From the NCBI RefSeq assembly GCF_023016805.1, contig NZ_JALKCH010000009.1, positions 149,713 to 213,712 on the forward strand: DNA of 64,000 nt. The letters run 5' to 3'. Position 1 is the stretch's first letter; the number at the start of each line of letters is the position of its first letter. Position numbers and translations under genes: made by a program. This document shows positions 41,411-50,412 of this stretch, piece by piece. The stretch comes from Ancylobacter crimeensis (GTDB taxonomy: Bacteria > Pseudomonadota > Alphaproteobacteria > Rhizobiales > Xanthobacteraceae). Below the pieces are notes generated by a model, which was not told where the DNA came from, did not search any database, and worked only from the letters and a program-made list of their open reading frames with translations.

Positions 41411-43571
41411 GCGTCCGTCCCGTGCCGGGTCGCGTGCCCACGGCTTCGGCCTCGCGCGCCAGAAGCCACTCGACGAAGGCGTCGGGCGGGATCGGCCGGC
41501 TGAAATAATAGCCCTGCACCTCGTCGCACCCCTCGGCCTGCAGAACCGCGAGCTGTGCTTCCTCCTCCACGCCTTCGGCCAGCACCTGCAGGTTCAGGAT
41601 ATGGCCGAGGTCGATGATGGTCCGCACGATGGCGAGCGCACGCGGACCATGCGCCAGATCCCTCACGAAGGAACTGTCGATCTTCAGCCGGTGCAGCGGA
41701 AAGTTGCGGATATAGTTGAGTGACGAATAGCCGGTGCCGAAGTCATCAACCGAGAGGCTGACGCCAAGCGAGCGCAGGGATTCCATCTCCGTGATGACCT
41801 GTTCGTCATGGCTGATGAGAATGCCCTCGGTCAGTTCCAGCTCCAGCAGGTCCGGCTGCAGCCCGCTCTCCAAGAGCACGTCGCGCACGAGTTCGCCAAC
41901 CTTCTGCCGCTGGAACTGGATGGGCGAGAGATTGACGGCGACGCGCAACGCGCCGAGCCCCGCCCGCTGCCATGCCGCGCCCTGGCGACACGCCTCCCGC
42001 AGCACCCATTCGTTGATCGCCATGATGAGGCCGCTCTCCTCGGCGAGGCCGAGGAAGGCGTCCGGCCGCAACAGGCCGCGGTCGGGATGGTGCCAGCGCA
42101 GCAGGGCTTCCGCGCCGACCACCCTGTTGGTGCGCAGGTCGACAAAGGGCTGATAGTGCAGCTCGAACTCATGCCGCTTGACCGCGCTGCGCAGTTCGCT
42201 CTCGAGCTGCGCAGCCTTGCTCGCATGCGAGGCCATGTCGGCCGAGAAAAACCGCCAGGTCCCTCCCCCGAGCGATTTCGCCAGGTACATCGCCTGGTCC
42301 GAATTGCGCAGCAGCTCGTCCGGATCCGTCCCGTCCGACGGAGCGATGGTGACGCCGATGCTTGCGCCGATCTTCACCGCGTCCAGCTCGTCGTCCTCCG
42401 CGGTGAGCATGTCCAGGATCTCCTGGGCGAACCGACCCGCATCCTCGGGCCCATCGATATCCGGCTGGAGAACGGCGAATTCGTCGCCGCCCAGCCGCGC
42501 CACCGTATAGGTGGGACGCACGAGGCGCGTCAGACGCTCGGCGACACTTTGCAGCAAACGATCGCCACGCTGGTGGCCATCGGCGTCGTTCACCGCCTTG
42601 AAGCGGTCGAGATCGATGAAATGCAACGCGAAATTCTGGTCCCCGCGACGGCCCCGTGCGAGTTCGCGACGCAGATGGTCGCGCAGCATCAGCCGGTTCG
42701 GCAGGCCGGTCAGCGAATCGTGGTTGGCGAGATATTCGAGCCGCTTCTCGGCCTGGCGGCGTTCGGTGATATCGATCGACGTGTTCAGTATGCCGGTGAC
42801 GCGCCCCATGCTGTCGTGGAGCGGCGCCTTGGTGGTCAGGTAGACGCGATGCTCCCCGGAGAGGGTCACCACCTCTTCTTCGCGCGGGAGCAGCGGAGCC
42901 CCGTTCCGCAGCACGAGCTGGTCGAGCCTGCGGCTGATATGGCCCCGCTCGTCTCCAAGCAGCGTTTCCACGGAATGCCCCACCAGTTCCGCGGGCACCT
43001 TGCCGACGAACGCCGCATGATGGGCGTTGACGAAGACGCAGCGGCCATCGAGATCAACGGCGCTGATGAGCGCGGGAACCGTGTCGATCACCTGCGCCAG
43101 CGCGTCCCGGCTCTCCCGGAGCAACAGGTCGGTCGCGTTCAGGTTGAGTTCGAGTTCGTTCGCACGCTGGGTGATGAGCAGGTGCTGGGCGCGCAGCTTC
43201 AGCAGGTTGCGCGCCCGGGCCAGGAATTCCACATGGTCCACCGGGCTCAGCAGGAAGTCGGTGGCGCCGGCCTCGAGCGACGAGACACGGAAACTGCGGT
43301 CGTCATAGGCCGTAACGACGATGATCGGCAGGTCGCGATGCTGGGGGAGCGCGCGGACGGCGCTGATCAGCGACGCGCCCGTCATGTGCGGCATCTTGTA
43401 ATCGGTGATAACGAGGTCGGCGGTGTTCTCCGCCAGCCAGTCCAGCGCCTTCCGACCGTTTTCGAAAGTCCGGACACGCACTTCTGTCTGCAGCTGCCGC
43501 GACAGTTCCGAGTAGATCCGCCGATTCGTCGAACTGTCGTCGATTATAAGTATTTTGGGCATCACGTCCAA
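41394..43571 (-). CDS. Response regulator REC-PAS-GGDEF-EAL (c-di-GMP synthesis/degradation)
   Basis: A 725-residue cytoplasmic protein. The receiver is residues ~5-125 with acidic pocket DD11-12 and phosphoacceptor Asp57 (DLVITDYKMPHMTG). A coiled linker (~130-155) leads to a PAS domain (~155-275). The GGDEF domain has an intact RLGGDEF at 359-365, and the EAL domain has GAEALLRW, LELTEG, SVDDFGTGYSSL, KIDSSFV and AEGVE, so both c-di-GMP activities could work. It overlaps the kinase gene by 17 bp. In xanthomonads the equivalent position is rpfG (REC-HD-GYP); here the output domain differs. It is the likely phosphorelay target of the RpfC-like kinase. Confidence 0.92.
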   Translation of the reverse strand: MDVMPKILIIDDSSTNRRIYSELSRQLQTEVRVRTFENGRKALDWLAENTADLVITDYKMPHMTGASLISAVRALPQHRDLPIIVVTAYDDRSFRVSSLEAGATDFLLSPVDHVEFLARARNLLKLRAQHLLITQRANELELNLNATDLLLRESRDALAQVIDTVPALISAVDLDGRCVFVNAHHAAFVGKVPAELVGHSVETLLGDERGHISRRLDQLVLRNGAPLLPREEEVVTLSGEHRVYLTTKAPLHDSMGRVTGILNTSIDITERRQAEKRLEYLANHDSLTGLPNRLMLRDHLRRELARGRRGDQNFALHFIDLDRFKAVNDADGHQRGDRLLQSVAERLTRLVRPTYTVARLGGDEFAVLQPDIDGPEDAGRFAQEILDMLTAEDDELDAVKIGASIGVTIAPSDGTDPDELLRNSDQAMYLAKSLGGGTWRFFSADMASHASKAAQLESELRSAVKRHEFELHYQPFVDLRTNRVVGAEALLRWHHPDRGLLRPDAFLGLAEESGLIMAINEWVLREACRQGAAWQRAGLGALRVAVNLSPIQFQRQKVGELVRDVLLESGLQPDLLELELTEGILISHDEQVITEMESLRSLGVSLSVDDFGTGYSSLNYIRNFPLHRLKIDSSFVRDLAHGPRALAIVRTIIDLGHILNLQVLAEGVEEEAQLAVLQAEGCDEVQGYYFSRPIPPDAFVEWLLAREAEAVGTRPGTGRTHAGRH

Positions 43572-43912
43572 CGACCTGGAATGCGAAGCTACATTCTGAA
43601 TATGCCGTGTGAAAATCCACTCAGGAAACAGAATTACTGAATGGATCTACACGAATGATGCCACTCGTCACCATGCACCTCAACGCAGCCACATCATGCA
43701 AAAGGATCAAAGCCGCAGTATGATTCTTCTTCTATCCGCTCGGACTGCATGAACGTTGGCCGTACGTCACTGCCGATCTTTACACATATCATGTTTCCGG
43801 CCGTTGCGCGAAAGCGCCGCGAGATCCACCGCCTAAAAGAACACGTCTTTGCCGACCGGAAACCGGGCTCCTGCCAGCGGCCGTCATATCCGTCCCGAGC
43901 CGGGCGTGCCAT
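43572..43912. other. 341-bp intergenic region upstream of the REC-GGDEF-EAL gene
   Basis: No credible gene. The part from 43572 to 43760 is AT-rich compared with its surroundings and probably holds the leftward promoter for the response regulator/kinase operon. I saw no clear inverted repeat or terminator hairpin for the LysR gene that ends at 43913. Confidence 0.4.
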
Positions 43913-44857
43913 TCACAGACCGGTGGCTTCGGCGGCGACGCTGTGCAGAACGCTGATGAAATCGACCGCCGTCACCGCGAGCGCTTCGCCGCGGCGGGTG
44001 ATGATGCCGAGCGGGCCTAGCTGGTTCGGCAGGTGCACCGGCAGCCGGCGGAACGTGCCGGCCGCCACACCTTCCACCAGGATCGACTTCGGCAGGCAGG
44101 CGACCATTCCGGCCTCGCGCACCAGGTGCAGCGTGGCGAAGATGGAGGTGGTCTCCACCACATTGTTCAATACGCCGATGCCGGCCGAGGCGAAGGTGCT
44201 GTCGATCAGCCCGCGCATCGGGCTCGTCGCCGGCTGCAGGACCCACGGCAGCGTTGCCATTTCACCCAGCGAGATCGCGGCGCGCGTCGCAAGGGGGTGA
44301 TCCGGCGCGACGAACACCCACAATTCCTCCGACGCCAGCGGCTCGATATCGAAGGCGAGGGCATTTCTCGGGTCGATGAAGCGGCCGAGAGCCAGCGAAA
44401 TCTCGTTGCGCTCAAGGGCCCGCAGCAGAATGTCGCTGGTCGCCGCCAACAGGCGGATCGTCATCAGCGGCCGTCGCCGCTTCAGTTCGGCAATGGCGCG
44501 CGGAAGCAGGCCCGGCGTGGTCGCCATGATCGCGCCGATCGACAGGGCACCGAAGCCGCCGGCCTTGAGATTGTCCAGCCCCTCGGAGAAGGTCTCGGTC
44601 TCGCGCAGCATCCGCCGGGCATAATCGGCGACGAAACCTCCCAGATCCGTCAGCACCATGCCGCGCGGACGGCGTTCGAACAGCCGGGCACCGACGATGG
44701 CCTCCGCGTCCTGGAGGATCTTGGTGGCCGCAGGCTGAGTCATGTTCAGGGCGGCGGCAACCTGATGGAGGTTTCCGGCGCCCGCAAGCGCGTCCAGCAC
44801 CCGGAGATGCTTGAGACGAAGACGGCCCAGAAGAAGCGAAAGCTGCGGCGACGCCAT
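43913..44857 (-). CDS. LysR-family transcriptional regulator of the rhamnonate cluster
   Basis: A 314-residue LysR regulator with the HTH at LRLKHLRVLDALAGAGNLHQVAAALNM (split across residues ~12-40) and TQPAATKILQDAEAIVGARLFERR. The effector domain runs from GALSIGAIMATTPGLLP to the C-terminus, with the conserved FVAPDHPLA. It is divergent from the FAH-hydrolase gene and should control the catabolic operon 45055-49343. The ATG at 44857 sits next to an inverted repeat. Confidence 0.92.
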   Translation of the reverse strand: MASPQLSLLLGRLRLKHLRVLDALAGAGNLHQVAAALNMTQPAATKILQDAEAIVGARLFERRPRGMVLTDLGGFVADYARRMLRETETFSEGLDNLKAGGFGALSIGAIMATTPGLLPRAIAELKRRRPLMTIRLLAATSDILLRALERNEISLALGRFIDPRNALAFDIEPLASEELWVFVAPDHPLATRAAISLGEMATLPWVLQPATSPMRGLIDSTFASAGIGVLNNVVETTSIFATLHLVREAGMVACLPKSILVEGVAAGTFRRLPVHLPNQLGPLGIITRRGEALAVTAVDFISVLHSVAAEATGL

Positions 44858-44859
44858 GC

Positions 44860-44910
44860 CGATAACGAGATGGAATTGATCAAGTCGAACTTTTCATTAT
44901 CGCGTTATCG
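44860..44910. promoter_or_regulatory. Candidate LysR operator with GATAACG inverted arms
   Basis: CGATAACGAGAT (44860-44871) and TTATCGCGTTATCG (44897-44910) are inverted copies of CGATAACGxGAT. They flank an AT-rich core immediately upstream of the LysR start. This suits an autoregulated divergent LysR promoter. The assignment is by position and symmetry only. Confidence 0.4.
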
Positions 44911-45054
44911 ACGGGGTCGCTAGTCGTTTCGGTCGAACAAGAGCAAGAGCCGGCCCGACCGCGGCCAAAGGCCAACGCCACTCCATAACTCGTCAGACCA
45001 CAGCCGCCGCCCGGACTCCGGAAGCACGATGCGGGTGTGCAGGAGAAGTCGATC

Positions 45055-45900
45055 ATGAAGCTCGTCCGCTATGGCGAACCGGGCCGCGAACGTCCCGCCC
45101 TTCTCGACGCCGCAGGCGTGCTCCGCGATCTCTCAGGGATCGTGCCGGACATCGCCGGCGCGGCGCTGCTGCCGGAAGGCCTCGCCGCCATCCGCGCCGC
45201 GGATCCAGCGAGCCTGCCCAAGGTGGAAGGCTCTCCCCGCATCGGCGCCTGCATCGGCGGCGTCGGCAAGTTCATCTGCGTCGGCCTCAATTACTCCGAC
45301 CACGCCGCGGAATCCGGCATGGCGATCCCGGACGAGCCGGTGCTGTTCATGAAGCCGCCGAACTGCATCGTCGGCCCCTATGACAATGTCGAGATTCCCC
45401 GCGGTTCTCAGAAGACCGACTGGGAGGTCGAGCTCGGCATCGTCATCGGCAAGACTGCGAAATACGTCTCGGTCGAGAATGCCTATGACCACGTAGCCGG
45501 CTATTGCGTGATCAACGACGTGTCCGAGCGGCATTTCCAGCTCGAGCGCGGCGGGCAGTGGGACAAGGGTAAGGGTTGCGACACCTTCGGCCCGATCGGC
45601 CCCTGGCTGGTGACGACCGACGAGATCACCGACCCGCACGTGCTCGACATGTGGCTGGAGGTCGACGGCAAGCGCTACCAGAACGGCTCGACCCGTACGA
45701 TGATCTTCAACGTGCCGTTCATCGTGTCCTACATCAGCAAGTTCATGAGCTTGCAGCCGGGCGACATCATCTCCACCGGCACGCCTCCGGGCGTCGGCCT
45801 CGGCCAGAAGCCGCCGGTCTATCTCACCGCCGGCCAGACCATGCGCCTGTCCATCGCCGGCCTCGGCGAGCAGCAGCAGACCACCGTCGCCGCGGCCTGA
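45055..45900 (+). CDS. Fumarylacetoacetate hydrolase family protein (probable 2,4-diketo-3-deoxyrhamnonate hydrolase)
   Basis: A 281-residue FAH-family hydrolase. Core segments: FICVGLNYSDHAAESGM, PVLFMKPPNCIVGPYDNVEIP, DWEVELGIVIGK with the metal-binding acidic pair, YCVINDVSERHFQLERGGQW and PGDIISTGTPPGVGLGQKPP. AGGAGAAG precedes the ATG at 45055; a GTG at 45037 is less likely. With the SDR and rhamnonate dehydratase in the operon, it fits the LRA6-type step cleaving 2,4-diketo-3-deoxy-L-rhamnonate to pyruvate and L-lactate. Related enzymes cleave other diketo acids, so this rests on context. Confidence 0.9.
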   Translation: MKLVRYGEPGRERPALLDAAGVLRDLSGIVPDIAGAALLPEGLAAIRAADPASLPKVEGSPRIGACIGGVGKFICVGLNYSDHAAESGMAIPDEPVLFMKPPNCIVGPYDNVEIPRGSQKTDWEVELGIVIGKTAKYVSVENAYDHVAGYCVINDVSERHFQLERGGQWDKGKGCDTFGPIGPWLVTTDEITDPHVLDMWLEVDGKRYQNGSTRTMIFNVPFIVSYISKFMSLQPGDIISTGTPPGVGLGQKPPVYLTAGQTMRLSIAGLGEQQQTTVAAA

Positions 45901-45911
45901 AGGAGCCTGCC

Positions 45912-46664
45912 ATGAACGCTCTCGACCTCAAGTGCCGCGTCGCCATCATCACCGGCGGCGCCCGCGGCATCGGCTACGCCACCGCCGAGCGCATGCTCAA
46001 TTCCGGCGCCGCGGTGGCGCTGTGGGACATCGACGCCGAGCGCCTGAAGCAGGCGGCCGGCGAACTCGGTGCCTTTGGCACCGTCTCGACCCATGTGGTC
46101 GAGTTGACCGACGAAGCCTCGGTGACGGCGGCGACCGCCGCCGTCGTCGCCGCCCACGGCAAGATCGACATTCTCGTCAACAATGCCGGCATCACCGGCG
46201 GCAACGGCAAGCTCTGGGAGCTCGATACGCAGACCTGGCGCCGGGTGGTCGACGTGAATCTTGTCGGACCCTTCCTCACCTGCAAGGCGGTGGTTCCCGA
46301 ACTGCTGAAGAACGGCTGGGGCCGCATCGTCAACGTCGCCTCGATCGCCGGCAAGGAAGGCAACCCCAACGCCTCGCACTACTCGGCTTCGAAGGCCGGC
46401 CTGATCGGTCTCACCAAGTCGCTCGGCAAGGAGCTGGCGACCAGCAACATCCTCGTCAACGCCATTACTCCCGCGGCGGCGAAGACGGAGATCTTCAGCC
46501 AGATGAAGCAGGAGCACATCGATTTCATGCTCTCGCGCATTCCGATGAACCGCTTCCTGCAGGTGGAGGAAGCCGCGGCGCTGATCGCGTGGCTGTCGTC
46601 CGAGGACTGCGCGTTCTCGACCGGAGCGGTCTTCGACATCTCGGGCGGCCGCGCCGTCTACTGA
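45912..46664 (+). CDS. SDR-family dehydrogenase (probable 2-keto-3-deoxyrhamnonate 4-dehydrogenase)
   Basis: A 250-residue short-chain dehydrogenase. The cofactor loop is IITGGARGIGYATAER, followed by LVNNAGITGG, VNVASIAGKEGNPNASHYSASKAG with catalytic Ser, Tyr and Lys, and FSTGAVFDISGGRAVY at the end. The Asp of ALWDID after β2 suggests NAD. It starts 11 bp after the FAH gene with AGGAG. In the non-phosphorylative rhamnose pathway an SDR oxidises 2-keto-3-deoxyrhamnonate at C4 before hydrolysis. A hairpin at 46668-46690 follows. Confidence 0.92.
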   Translation: MNALDLKCRVAIITGGARGIGYATAERMLNSGAAVALWDIDAERLKQAAGELGAFGTVSTHVVELTDEASVTAATAAVVAAHGKIDILVNNAGITGGNGKLWELDTQTWRRVVDVNLVGPFLTCKAVVPELLKNGWGRIVNVASIAGKEGNPNASHYSASKAGLIGLTKSLGKELATSNILVNAITPAAAKTEIFSQMKQEHIDFMLSRIPMNRFLQVEEAAALIAWLSSEDCAFSTGAVFDISGGRAVY

Positions 46665-46667
46665 TCC

Positions 46668-46690
46668 GGAGCGCCGCACGCCGGCGCTCC
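46668..46690 (+). terminator. Hairpin between SDR and MFS genes
   Basis: GGAGCGCCG/CGGCGCTCC, a perfect 9-bp stem with a 5-base loop, just after the SDR stop. No T-run follows. It may attenuate or protect the upstream transcript within the operon. Confidence 0.5.
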
Positions 46691-46779
46691 CAATCCGTCC
46701 TGAACAAGACCGCATCGCGCCCGGCACGGGCTGGGCGCGCAAGGGGGTCGCTCGTCATTTTTCCGGGAGGAAGCATCCC

Positions 46780-48093
46780 ATGAACGCCACGCCTGCGCCT
46801 CTCGGCGCGACCATCGACAAGGTCACGAAACGGCTGCTGCCGTTCCTGCTGCTCATGTATGTGCTGGCCTTTCTCGACCGGGCCAATGTCGGTTTCGCGA
46901 AGAAAGCGTTCCAGGCCGATACCGGCATCTCGGATGCGGCCTTCGCATTCGGCGCGAGCATCTTCTTCCTCGGCTACGCTCTGTTCGAGGTCCCGTCGAA
47001 CCTCATCATGCACCGCGTCGGCGCCCGGATCTGGATGGCCCGCATCATGGTGACCTGGGGCCTGATCTCGGCGGCGATGATGTTCGCCCATACCGAGACG
47101 GTCTTCTATGTCCTGCGCGTGCTGCTCGGCATCGCCGAAGCCGGCTTCTTCCCCGGCGTGATCCTCTACCTCACCTACTGGTTCCCCTCCATGGCCCGCG
47201 GTCGGGCGATGGGCCTGTTCTATTTCGGCGCGCCGCTGGCCTTCATCTTCGGTTCGCCGCTATCCGGCCTGCTGCTGGAGTTCGACGGATTCTCGGGCCT
47301 GCATGGCTGGCAGTGGATGTTCCTGGTGGAAGGGCTTCTCGCCACGCTGGTCGGCGTCTGGGCCTATTTCTATCTCGACAACCGGCCGAACGAGGCGAAG
47401 TGGCTGACCAGTGCCGAGAAGGCGACGCTGGACGCCGCCCTCTCCGCCGAGGAGAACGTGAAGCAGGCCCATGGCCCGCGCGGCACGCTGGCGGCACTCA
47501 AGAACGGCCGGGTGCTCTATTTCGCGCTGATCTACTTCATCATCCAGATGAGCGTGTATGGCGTTGTCTTCTACCTGCCCACCCAGGTGGCCAGCCTGCT
47601 CGGCACCAAGGTCGGCTTCACCGTGGGGCTCGTCACCGCGATCCCGTGGCTCTGCGCGATGCTCGCCACCTACTTCCTGCCGCGCTGGTCGGATCGGACG
47701 GGCGAGCGGCGGCTGTTCGCGGGAGGCATCCTCGTGGTCTGCGCCGCCGGCATCGCCGCCTCCGTCGCCACCAACTCGCCGGTCCTCTCTTTGCTCGCGC
47801 TCTGCTTCGCCGCCGCCGGCTTCATCTCGGTGCAGCCGATCTTCTGGACCCTGCCGACCGGCTATCTGGGCGGCATCGCGGCAGCGGGCGGTATTGCGCT
47901 CATCAACTCGCTCGGCTCGCTCGGCGGCTTCGTCGCGCCGAATGTGAAGACCTGGGCCGAGACAACCTTCGCCTCGACCTCGGCGGGCCTCTATCTGCTG
48001 GCCGGAACGACCCTGATCGGGGCGGTCCTCGTCTTCGCACTGGCCGCGGCCGGCATCGGGCGCGAGGCGCGCGCGCCTGTCACGAACCGCTGA
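46780..48093 (+). CDS. MFS transporter (anion:cation symporter / phthalate-permease type)
   Basis: A 437-residue major facilitator with 12 predicted helices. The start [21 protein letters not shown] and [22 protein letters not shown] are the hallmark of the ACS subfamily, which imports sugar acids and other organic anions. The central loop lies at residues ~200-235. ATG at 46780 follows CGGGAGGAAGC. In this cluster it most likely carries L-rhamnonate or a related aldonate into the cell. Confidence 0.93.
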   Translation: MNATPAPLGATIDKVTKRLLPFLLLMYVLAFLDRANVGFAKKAFQADTGISDAAFAFGASIFFLGYALFEVPSNLIMHRVGARIWMARIMVTWGLISAAMMFAHTETVFYVLRVLLGIAEAGFFPGVILYLTYWFPSMARGRAMGLFYFGAPLAFIFGSPLSGLLLEFDGFSGLHGWQWMFLVEGLLATLVGVWAYFYLDNRPNEAKWLTSAEKATLDAALSAEENVKQAHGPRGTLAALKNGRVLYFALIYFIIQMSVYGVVFYLPTQVASLLGTKVGFTVGLVTAIPWLCAMLATYFLPRWSDRTGERRLFAGGILVVCAAGIAASVATNSPVLSLLALCFAAAGFISVQPIFWTLPTGYLGGIAAAGGIALINSLGSLGGFVAPNVKTWAETTFASTSAGLYLLAGTTLIGAVLVFALAAAGIGREARAPVTNR

Positions 48094-48155
48094 TCCATCC
48101 CGGCGGGCGACGACGCCTTGCCGGGACCTCCGCCTTTCCGGGAGCTTCGACGACC

Positions 48156-49343
48156 ATGACCATGCCGACCATCAAAGCCGTGCGTGCCTTCACCGTGCGT
48201 GGCGGCGGCGCCGATTATCACGACCAGGGTGCCGGCCACTGGATCGACGACCACATCGGCACGCCGATGGGCAAGTATCCCGAGTACCGGCAGAGCCGTC
48301 AGAGCTTCGGCATCAACGTGCTCGGCACGCTGGTGGTCGAAATCGAGGCCGATGACGGCACCGTCGGCTTCGCAGTGACCACCGCCGGCGAGATCGGCGC
48401 CTTCATCGTGGAGAAGCATCTCTCCCGCTTCCTCATCGGGCGCAAGGTCACCGAGATCGAGAAGATCTGGGACCAGATGTATTTCTCCACCCAGTATTAC
48501 GGCCGCAAGGGCGTGGTGTTGAACACCATTTCCGGCGTCGATCTCGCCTTGTGGGACCTGCTCGCCAAGGTTCGCAAGGAGCCGGTCCACGCCCTGCTCG
48601 GCGGCCCGGTGCGCGACGAGCTGCAGTTCTACGCGACCGGCGCCCGACCGGACCTCGCCAAGCAGATGGGCTTCATCGGCGGCAAGCTGCCGCTCCATCA
48701 TGTCCCCGCCGAAGGCGAGGAAGGGCTGAAGAAGAACATCGAGCTGCTCGCCACCATGCGCGAGCGGTGCGGCGACGACTTCTGGCTCATGTATGACTGC
48801 TGGATGAGCCTCGACGTGAACTATGCCACCAAGCTCGCCTGGAAGGCGCAGGAATATGGGCTGAAGTGGATCGAGGAATGCCTCTCCCCGGACGATTACT
48901 GGGGCTATGCCGAGCTACGCAGGAACGTCCCGAAGGGCATGCTGGTCACCACCGGCGAGCATGAGGCTACCCGCTGGGGCTTCCGCCTGCTGCTGGAGAT
49001 GGAGTGCTGCGACATCATCCAGCCGGATGTCGGCTGGTGCGGCGGGGTCACCGAGCTCATCAAGATCTCGGCACTCGCCGACGCCCATTCCAAGCTGGTG
49101 GTGCCGCATGGCTCCTCCGTCTACAGCTACCACTTCGTCATCACCCGGCAGAACTCGCCCTTCGCCGAGTTCCTGATGATGCACCCCGTGCCGGACCAGG
49201 TGGTGCCCATGTTCACGCCGCTGCTCCTCGACGAGCCTGTACCGGTGAACGGGCGGATGAAGGCGAGCGCGCTCGACACGCCGGGCTTCGGCGTGCGCCT
49301 CAACCCCGAGGTCACCCTGCATCGGCCTTATCCGGTCGGCTGA
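48156..49343 (+). CDS. rhmD: L-rhamnonate dehydratase
   Basis: A 395-residue enolase-superfamily enzyme. [56 protein letters not shown] and [15 protein letters not shown] follow E. coli RhmD (YfaW) closely. Metal ligands are in [16 protein letters not shown] and TTGEHEA; the catalytic His is in [12 protein letters not shown]. The enzyme dehydrates L-rhamnonate to 2-keto-3-deoxy-L-rhamnonate. Start at 48156 (MTMPTIK); the ATG two codons later is also possible. It ends the operon, followed by a strong hairpin. Confidence 0.94.
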   Translation: MTMPTIKAVRAFTVRGGGADYHDQGAGHWIDDHIGTPMGKYPEYRQSRQSFGINVLGTLVVEIEADDGTVGFAVTTAGEIGAFIVEKHLSRFLIGRKVTEIEKIWDQMYFSTQYYGRKGVVLNTISGVDLALWDLLAKVRKEPVHALLGGPVRDELQFYATGARPDLAKQMGFIGGKLPLHHVPAEGEEGLKKNIELLATMRERCGDDFWLMYDCWMSLDVNYATKLAWKAQEYGLKWIEECLSPDDYWGYAELRRNVPKGMLVTTGEHEATRWGFRLLLEMECCDIIQPDVGWCGGVTELIKISALADAHSKLVVPHGSSVYSYHFVITRQNSPFAEFLMMHPVPDQVVPMFTPLLLDEPVPVNGRMKASALDTPGFGVRLNPEVTLHRPYPVG

Positions 49344-49351
49344 ACCTTCGA

Positions 49352-49384
49352 GCGGGCTCCCGACACCCGGTTCCGGGAGCCCGC
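49352..49384 (+). terminator. Hairpin downstream of rhmD
   Basis: GCGGGCTCCCG and CGGGAGCCCGC form a perfect 11-bp stem with an 11-base loop, 9 bp after the rhmD stop. No T-run follows. It separates the rhamnonate operon from the AMDase-like gene. Confidence 0.6.
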
Positions 49385-49488
49385 CGACGGCAGCTTCCTG
49401 CTTGCTGCTTCTGCCGAGCGTGCATCAGCCCTGCCTATCTTTATAAGCGGCAGACTATATTTTCCCTTCGTCAACTCCTGCCCCAACA

Positions 49489-49502
49489 TTGATCACGATC
49501 AA
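49489..49502. promoter_or_regulatory. Perfect FNR/FixK-type box
   Basis: TTGATCACGATCAA fits the FNR/FixK consensus TTGAT-N4-ATCAA exactly. It lies 62 bp before the start of the AMDase-like gene and in a comparatively AT-rich leader. It suggests low-oxygen or nitrogen-oxide control, or binding by another regulator with the same palindrome. Confidence 0.55.
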
Positions 49503-49563
49503 ATTGGAGGCTGACGATCTTCTTCCCTGGGGGCGGAGGCGTCGGCCACGGCGGGAGAACAGG

Positions 49564-50340
49564 ATGCGTGACTTTACGGGCTGGCGCGCCAGGATCGGCC
49601 TCATCTATATGGCCTCGAGCACGGTGATGGAGCCGGAGTTCTACGCCATGGCTCCTGAAGGCGTCTCCATCCACACCACGCGGATCCCGTTCCAGAAGGC
49701 CTCGCCCGACGGCATCCGCAACATGATGGCCCGCGGCCCGCTTGAGGACGCTGCCGAACTTCTTGCGACCGCGCCGCTCGATGCGTGTGTCTTCGGCGGC
49801 ACCAGCGCGAGCTTTCTCGAAGGCCGCGGCTTCAACGACATCGTTGCCCAGCGCATGCGCTCGGTGATGGGCGACATCCCGGTCACCACCGCCTCGACCG
49901 CCGCGCTCACCGCCCTGCATACGCTTGGCGTACGCCGCATGACCTTCATCGGTCCCTATATCGACGAGGTAACCGCCCGTGGCAGGGCCTTCTTCGAGGC
50001 CAACGGCATCTCGGTGCTGGGCGCACACGGTCTCGGCGTGACGGACGACATCGAGCTCGGCCTGATCCCGCTGGATCGCATCTACCGCTTCGCGCGCGAG
50101 CGGTTCGACCCGGCGTCGGATGCCGTGTTCATCAGCTGCACCAACATCACGACGGTCGGCGCCATCGAGGCGCTGGAGCAGGATCTCGGCGTGCCGGTGG
50201 TGAGCGCGATCCAGTCTTCCTTCTGGCATGCGCTCGGACTTGCCGGAGTGGGCGCGCCGGTCACCGGTTTTGGCTCGCTCTTCAGCCACAAGCCGGTCGA
50301 ACTCGTCGGTGCGTCGCTCGCAAACGTGGGCAACGCCTGA
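49564..50340 (+). CDS. Arylmalonate decarboxylase-like protein (Asp/Glu racemase superfamily)
   Basis: A 258-residue member of the maleate isomerase/arylmalonate decarboxylase branch. Two-cysteine members use Cys in each half. Here the first position is Gly79 (FGGTSASFLEGRGF) and only Cys192 (ISCTNITT) is kept. That Gly/Cys pattern is the one in arylmalonate decarboxylase (Gly74, Cys188), as is GTS-S-F around the oxyanion pocket. A decarboxylase of a substituted malonate is therefore more likely than a racemase or maleate isomerase. The start ATG at 49564 follows GGGAGAACAGG. It precedes an amino-acid-type importer. Confidence 0.82.
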   Translation: MRDFTGWRARIGLIYMASSTVMEPEFYAMAPEGVSIHTTRIPFQKASPDGIRNMMARGPLEDAAELLATAPLDACVFGGTSASFLEGRGFNDIVAQRMRSVMGDIPVTTASTAALTALHTLGVRRMTFIGPYIDEVTARGRAFFEANGISVLGAHGLGVTDDIELGLIPLDRIYRFARERFDPASDAVFISCTNITTVGAIEALEQDLGVPVVSAIQSSFWHALGLAGVGAPVTGFGSLFSHKPVELVGASLANVGNA

Positions 50341-50412
50341 GGCCGCTCCTTCCGTGCCTTCGACAAGGCGGCAAAGACCGCCCCTGAAACCCCTGTCCCA
50401 GAGGCTTGAGCC

